The notes beneath the pieces are model-generated. The model worked only from the letters and a program-made list of their open reading frames with translations, ran no database searches and was not told the origin of the DNA. Positions 26,224 through 29,617 of a stretch of DNA of 29,617 nt are shown here, piece after piece. A program made the position numbers and the translations under genes. Within the stretch, counting starts at the first letter, position 1. Every line of letters begins with the position of its first letter. The stretch comes from Chloroflexota bacterium (GTDB lineage Bacteria; Chloroflexota; Ktedonobacteria; Ktedonobacterales; Ktedonobacteraceae). The stretch covers positions 1-29,617 of the forward strand of contig VBHI01000081.1 of NCBI GenBank assembly GCA_005881495.1, given 5' to 3'.

Positions 26224-27336
26224 CTAGACCAGTGATTCCGCAGCAGGCTCAGCGTGCCCTACATGCGCAGGTGATCGCGCCGCGATCTGCTCGGCGATAT
26301 AGTGGGCATCTCTTCCCACGCCACCGATCAAGGAAGAGGTCAGCGTATACTGGAACGGCAACCCAAGAAAGTACAGCCCGGGTTCGCCCTCCACCACTCC
26401 TCGGTAGTGAATTGGGTACCCATCGCTTCCAAACACCGGCAGGTCAATCCAGCGGAAGTCAGGCACAAACCCCGTACACCAAATCACGTTTGCCACATCC
26501 AGGACGCGCCCATCCTGGAGCACCGGTTTCCCATCTTGCACGCCCACTACGCGGGGGACGCGTTCCACCCCGGCGCGCTCGAAGTCCCTCTGGGAGATCC
26601 CAACTAGTGGCGCGCCTTTCTTGCCGGTCAGTTCCTTGAAACGGCGACCAAGCGTGTTATCTGTGTTGAGCGCCTGGTGAATGAGCCACCAATAGAGCTC
26701 CTGGATGATCGGCGGGTAGGTTTTCGGGAGATGGCCCGTGTCGCGACCCGCAAGCCAGGTACGCTGGGTCTGCGCCACCTCCAACGCGATCTCTGCTCCC
26801 GAATTGCCTGCTCCGACGATCAGGACATTCCCCTGCTGGAGCTGAGTGGGATTGTGGTACTCGTTCGAATGGACCTGTGCGATCGCCGGGTCAAGCAGAC
26901 CGGCAAAGGCGGGGACCTTCGGATGCTGGAAGGCACCTGTTGCCACCACGACATTGTCGGCTTCAAGTCGATGATCACCCGTGGTCAGGAGGTAGCGATC
27001 TCCCTTCCTGCTGAGCGTGTCCACCACGGTGCCCAGCCGGACGTGCAGGTGGAAGCGGTGGGCGTATGCCTCCAGGTAGTCGGCTACTTCATCTTTGCTA
27101 AGAAATGCCCCAGTCGGCGCGGGGAAGGGCATCCCTGGTAGGCTGCTATACCTGGCCGGAGTGAACAGCCTCAGCGAATCCCAACGCTTGCGCCAGCTCG
27201 CGCCGATGCGGTCATTGGCGTCCAGGATCACGAACTCTCGACCTTGCCTGGCCAGGTAATAGCCGACCACCAGGCCGGACTGTCCGCCGCCGATCACCAC
27301 CGTATCGAATCGCTGCTCACTGCTGCTCACGTTCAT
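26224..27336 (-). CDS. CzcO-like flavin-containing monooxygenase / FAD-NAD(P) oxidoreductase
   Basis: Flavin-containing monooxygenases oxidise N-, S- or C-centres using NADPH and O2. The 370-residue protein has an N-terminal FAD motif GGGQSG (16-21) and a central NADP motif GAGNSG (175-180). WDSLRLFTPARYSSLPG and the ATG-type motif VIWCTGFVPDF are typical of the CzcO/YhiD-like group. The conserved histidine of the FMO fingerprint is probably in VHSNEYHNP. CzcO was named from metal-resistance loci, but the family is broad and no metal genes are seen here. The ATG at 27336 has AAGGAGG 6 nt upstream; extension to 27453 has no support. It is followed by the hairpin at 26134-26167. Confidence 0.9.
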   Translation of the reverse strand: MNVSSSEQRFDTVVIGGGQSGLVVGYYLARQGREFVILDANDRIGASWRKRWDSLRLFTPARYSSLPGMPFPAPTGAFLSKDEVADYLEAYAHRFHLHVRLGTVVDTLSRKGDRYLLTTGDHRLEADNVVVATGAFQHPKVPAFAGLLDPAIAQVHSNEYHNPTQLQQGNVLIVGAGNSGAEIALEVAQTQRTWLAGRDTGHLPKTYPPIIQELYWWLIHQALNTDNTLGRRFKELTGKKGAPLVGISQRDFERAGVERVPRVVGVQDGKPVLQDGRVLDVANVIWCTGFVPDFRWIDLPVFGSDGYPIHYRGVVEGEPGLYFLGLPFQYTLTSSLIGGVGRDAHYIAEQIAARSPAHVGHAEPAAESLV

Positions 27337-27513
27337 AGAAATCCTCCTTCGGTTTGGTTGTCCAGAGACATGCGAGCATGATCTGCTCGTTGTTCGTACT
27401 CCGTTCCTCATTGATGTTCTCATTCCCGCGTGAGGGATCTCAGGGTAGAACATACTTGCTTAGGCTCTAGACCTTGATTCAGCATTTTATTCATACCATT
27501 GAGGAATGCAGCA

Positions 27514-28035
27514 CTAGGCGTGTGACGAGTGCCATCGCTTCTGGAACCAGGCACTGGTGGGCTGGTGTACCAGCACTCCCAAGAGGATCAGAAGCGGCAG
27601 GCCCAGCAAGAAGAGGGTGGGGCTCAGCACGCTTAGACCTAACAGCGCATCCAGGGAGAAGGCCCCGGCACCAACGAGTCCGAGCACCGTGGCGAGAGCG
27701 ATCAAGACCAGGTTATACTCATAACCCCCCTGGCTGTTCCAGAAGCCCTTGCCGGCGTGCACTTTCAGGATGGCTACCAGCATCACAGCCACGATCAACA
27801 GCGCCGCCAGTGGCGAGAACAACCCCAGCACCAGGAGCAGCCCGCCTACAAACTCTCCCCAGGCGGCGATAGTGGCCCACCACTTCGCCGGATGTAACCC
27901 TAGCGTGTTTATGAGCTGCGTCGTTGCGGCCAGGCCGTGTCCACCGAAGACGCTAAAGAGCTTCTGCGCTCCATGCAAGAGAAAGATGAGTCCAACGGTC
28001 AGACGCAAAAGCAAAAGTCCAATCGTGATCATCAT
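27514..28035 (-). CDS. DoxX family membrane protein
   Basis: DoxX-family proteins are small four-helix membrane proteins, some associated with quinone oxidation or detoxification of thiol/oxidative stress. The 173-residue protein opens with LLLLRLTVGLIFLLHGAQKL and continues with FGGHGLAAT. The second segment is AAWGEFVGGLLLVLGLFSPL, the family's most conserved part, followed by VAILKVHAGKGFWNSQGGYEYNLVLI. The C-terminal hydrophobic stretch (LSPTLFLLGLPLLILLGVLV) is an addition. Two adjacent ATGs (28035, 28032) follow AAAGGAGG; the first is used. It neighbours the CzcO-like gene (177 nt) with the same direction. Confidence 0.92.
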   Translation of the reverse strand: MMITIGLLLLRLTVGLIFLLHGAQKLFSVFGGHGLAATTQLINTLGLHPAKWWATIAAWGEFVGGLLLVLGLFSPLAALLIVAVMLVAILKVHAGKGFWNSQGGYEYNLVLIALATVLGLVGAGAFSLDALLGLSVLSPTLFLLGLPLLILLGVLVHQPTSAWFQKRWHSSHA

Positions 28036-28245
28036 AGTTCTATCCTCCTTTCACACTTAATCCGGTTGATTACCGTTCTTTTGTTCTAAAAAGACGCCTT
28101 GTGATGCCTACCACTGATCGCTCCTCATTCATCGACCTTCTCATGACAAGACACACTGGAGATGCTCACCTCCAGGTCCGTCCGGCAAGGAGTGCACAGG
28201 GAGACCACGCCACCGCTGGGAAAGGGGCTGCACCCGCCGCTCGGT

Positions 28246-28269
28246 AGAACTCCTTTCACGAGGAGTTCT
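28246..28269. other. Perfect 9-bp hairpin upstream of the DoxX gene
   Basis: AGAACTCCT (28246-28254) pairs with AGGAGTTCT (28261-28269) around TTCACG. Could be part of termination after hsp20 or an operator; nothing decides. Confidence 0.4.
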
Positions 28270-28374
28270 CATTCGGCACGCTCGTCCTGATAGCGAGCGC
28301 GTGCTCCCATGTGCGACTCCGACCCTGCTCACGGTCCACGTCCGTCGGTCCATTGCCATGCCATGGAAGAGGGA

Positions 28375-28409
28375 CCAGGAGCAGGTCAGGTCAAGCGACC
28401 TGCTCCTGG
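28375..28409 (-). terminator. Terminator-like hairpin after hsp20
   Basis: CCAGGAGCAGGTC (28375-28387) pairs perfectly with GACCTGCTCCTGG (28397-28409) around 9 nt, starting 13 nt after the hsp20 stop. On the minus strand it is followed by TCCCTCTT, only a weak U-tract. Confidence 0.7.
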
Positions 28410-28422
28410 CTCACGCGGGCAG

Positions 28423-28908
28423 CTATTGCTTGCCAGCTTCGACGGTCACCTGTTTGGGTTGACCGCCCGTGATGCTGATCTTTTTCGGACGGCTGGCCTC
28501 GCTGAGCGGCACCGTGATGCTGAGGACACCCTGCTCGAAGCTGGTGTCGATCTTGTCAGCATCAATGGGTTTGGGGAAGGTGATGCTGCGCTCAAACGAG
28601 CCTTCGCTGATTTCCTGGACCAACCAGTTGACCTGCTGGTCCGGCTTGACCGAGGATCGGAACTGGCCTTTGATGGTCAGGGTGTTCTGTTGCACAGAGA
28701 GATCAAGGTCTTCAGGCTTCACTCCTGGCAGCCCCACACGAACCTGATAGCCCTGCTCGGTCTCCAAGACATCCATCGTGACGCCCCGACCGGCACTAGT
28801 ACTGCTGCCCCAGTTCGGGCGCACGAAGCTCTGTGCAAAGAGTTGATCCATCGCGTTGCGCAAGCTGAGCGCTTCGCGGAAGGGATCATAGCGCATGAGA
28901 GTAGTCAT
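28423..28908 (-). CDS. Small heat shock protein, Hsp20/alpha-crystallin family
   Basis: Small Hsps are ATP-independent holdases that pass clients to DnaK/ClpB. The 161-residue protein has a short N-terminal arm (RYDPFREALSLRNAMDQLF) and an alpha-crystallin domain (about 42-140). That domain has GYQVRVGLPGVKPEDLDLSV, ISEGSFERSITFPKPIDADK and the signature GVLSITVPL. An Ile-Ser-Ile tail motif (PKKISI), used to join dimers, follows. The ATG at 28908 with AAGGAGGTG 6 nt upstream fits the family start MTTLMRYDPF; the frame extends to 28944 without a site. It shares its promoter and leader design with grpE (28941-29129). Confidence 0.96.
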   Translation of the reverse strand: MTTLMRYDPFREALSLRNAMDQLFAQSFVRPNWGSSTSAGRGVTMDVLETEQGYQVRVGLPGVKPEDLDLSVQQNTLTIKGQFRSSVKPDQQVNWLVQEISEGSFERSITFPKPIDADKIDTSFEQGVLSITVPLSEASRPKKISITGGQPKQVTVEAGKQ

Positions 28909-28933
28909 ACAGACACCTCCTTTGTAAAACAAC

Positions 28934-28978
28934 TCAACTGTCACTGTTGGAGGAAGGGGAAGTTCCCGGTGCGGTCAC
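28934..28978 (-). CDS. Possible leader peptide upstream of hsp20
   Basis: GTG at 28978 after GGAGGGAGGA opens a 14-codon frame whose residues 2-13, TAPGTSPSSNSD, are those of the frame before grpE. It stops with TGA 25 nt before the hsp20 ATG. Real translation is unproven. Confidence 0.25.
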   Translation of the reverse strand: MTAPGTSPSSNSDS

Positions 28979-29002
28979 TCCTCCCTCCACTTCTCTCCAA
29001 CA
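28945..29002 (-). promoter_or_regulatory. Long hairpin in the hsp20 leader RNA
   Basis: Same 8-bp closing stem as before grpE (28945-28952 with 28995-29002) and the same inner purine/pyrimidine pairing. The single base difference from the grpE copy (28967) falls in the loop region. Confidence 0.5.
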
Positions 29003-29030
29003 CCAGAAACCACTTACTTATTCCAAATAA

Positions 29031-29059
29031 TATATATATTATCTTCTAAAATTTGTCAA
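29031..29059 (-). promoter_or_regulatory. Promoter of hsp20
   Basis: Minus strand TTGACA (29059-29054), 17-nt spacer, TATATA (29036-29031). Start near 29024 gives a leader of about 116 nt. Confidence 0.8.
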
Positions 29060-29078
29060 GTGATATCATATGAAGAAA

Positions 29079-29122
29079 GCATATTTCTAACATATTTCTA
29101 GCATATTTCTAGCATATTTCTA
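29079..29122. promoter_or_regulatory. Four tandem 11-bp repeats upstream of the hsp20 -35 (candidate operator)
   Basis: Units of consensus GCATATTTCTA at 29079, 29090, 29101 and 29112; three are perfect, one has a single change. They sit 19 bp upstream of the -35, one base more than before grpE. Confidence 0.7.
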
Positions 29123-29174
29123 ACAAATTGCGGGCTCATGAGAGGGGCGCAGGAAGAGTTCCCAGAAGGAATTG

Positions 29175-29200
29175 CCATGTCGCCGCGGCGACACACATGG
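29175..29200. promoter_or_regulatory. Nested palindrome between hspR and the hsp20 promoter
   Basis: A perfect 16-bp palindrome TGTCGCCGCGGCGACA (29178-29193) lies inside CCATGT/ACATGG arms (29175-29180, 29195-29200). It could be the 3'-end hairpin of hspR, though no U-tract follows, or a protein-binding site. Confidence 0.4.
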
Positions 29201-29285
29201 GGATGAAAATGTAATCCTCTTGTTGCCTGCTTGCTTCTTGGCTATTTTCATAAGAAGCAACTAGCACAGCGTCTTGCTCAAGAAG

Positions 29286-29617
29286 TTATGTGTGTGCCTC
29301 ATTGTGCTCGTCGGGAACATCCTTCTTGAGGATGCTCCGATCCTCGTTCCCTTCTTTCCCCTCTCGGGCCTCTTTGACCTCCTGGCGCAGGAGATGGATT
29401 TGCTGGTGCATCTGGAGAATATGATGAATTCCGACAGCATTGACGCCTTGATCGGCCAATTCGGCGATCTCTTCAAGCGTTGCGACATCCTGATCAGAAT
29501 AGAGGCGATTCTTCCCCGTCTGCCGCATTGGCTCCACCAATCCGGCTTCTTCATAGCGACGCAACATCTGTGGAGAAACCCCGATCATTTCGGAGACAAC
29601 GTCAATCGAATATTTGG
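29286..29617 (-). CDS. hspR: HspR-like MerR-family heat-shock regulator, N-terminus cut by window edge
   Basis: HspR is a MerR-type repressor of the dnaK operon in Actinobacteria, often aided by DnaK. The frame runs off the right edge: residues KYSIDVVSE continue before the first internal ATG (29588), so the true start lies outside. The helix-turn-helix reads IGVSPQMLRRYEEAGLVEP, followed by KNRLYSDQDVATLEEIAELA. The HspR-specific GVNAVGIHHILQMHQQIHLL comes next, where other MerR proteins differ. The C-terminus is charged (KEAREGKEGNEDRS). It ends 226 nt upstream of the hsp20 promoter, same strand, and is a candidate regulator of the shared promoter design. The HspR assignment is good, the target is inference. 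Confidence 0.85.
   Translation of the reverse strand, partial: KYSIDVVSEMIGVSPQMLRRYEEAGLVEPMRQTGKNRLYSDQDVATLEEIAELADQGVNAVGIHHILQMHQQIHLLRQEVKEAREGKEGNEDRSILKKDVPDEHNEAHT

Larger units (their letters stand above)
28036..28422. other. 387-bp intergenic region between hsp20 and the DoxX gene
   Basis: No gene is supported; a 72-codon frame at 28141-28359 has no ribosome site and an Arg/Ser-rich composition typical of a shadow. It contains two perfect hairpins (28246-28269 and 28375-28409). Confidence 0.6.
28941..29129. repeat. Duplicated regulatory block, hsp20 copy
   Basis: Partner of 23801-23988. It contains leader, promoter and four tandem repeats in the same order and orientation, 5140 bp away. 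Neither neighbouring coding region is part of the similarity: it stops before each ribosome site. Confidence 0.95.

Noticed and set aside
28141..28359. 72-codon minus-strand frame between hsp20 and the DoxX gene
   Set aside because: Arg/Ser-rich, no ribosome site, contains a hairpin; looks like a chance frame.
29079..29122. CRISPR array
   Set aside because: The 11-bp units are tandem without spacers and have a twin copy upstream of grpE; they are promoter elements.

Overview
The window looks like chromosomal DNA of a Ktedonobacteria-type Chloroflexota bacterium. This is inferred from the gene set, the mixed Gram-positive-like signals (strong AAGGAGG ribosome sites, sigma-70 TTGACA/TATAAT promoters, RNase J, an HspR-type regulator) and the abundant interspersed GAGCGnAGCG repeats; no taxonomic marker was searched. 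It carries about 20 protein genes, one 5S rRNA gene, one intein and several well-formed regulatory elements.

Left part (1-11200), mostly plus strand: the 5' part of a CaiB/BaiF-type CoA transferase (minus strand, cut by the window edge); rplU-rpmA with two candidate promoters and a strong terminator; purH; a 328-bp element with terminal inverted repeats; a TauE/SafE permease (minus strand); an isolated 5S rRNA gene with its own promoter and terminator; rnj (RNase J) with a three-hairpin leader and a TTG start; and ftsK, whose Walker A motif is split by a 407-residue LAGLIDADG intein.

Right part (11500-29617), all on the minus strand. In transcription order there is a fragment of an hspR-like regulator at the window end, hsp20, a DoxX-family membrane protein, a CzcO-like flavin monooxygenase, a small membrane protein and a second FAD monooxygenase. 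Then comes a proteostasis cluster grpE - orf70 - dnaK - dnaJ(cbpA type) - ftsH - clpB, followed by an MprF-like/DUF2156 membrane protein and a membrane-anchored esterase. clpB carries a deletion plus frameshift just before its second Walker A motif, so it is scored as broken (or misassembled).

The most interesting part is the control of the heat-shock genes. grpE and hsp20, 5.1 kb apart, are preceded by near-identical ~188-nt blocks. Each block has four tandem 11-bp repeats, one helical turn apart, just upstream of a TTGACA-17-TATATA promoter. A transcribed leader follows, which can fold around a long stem and contains a conserved short reading frame. No CIRCE or HAIR operator was seen there, so this looks like a regulatory module shared by the DnaK system and Hsp20, with the neighbouring HspR-like protein as one candidate regulator.
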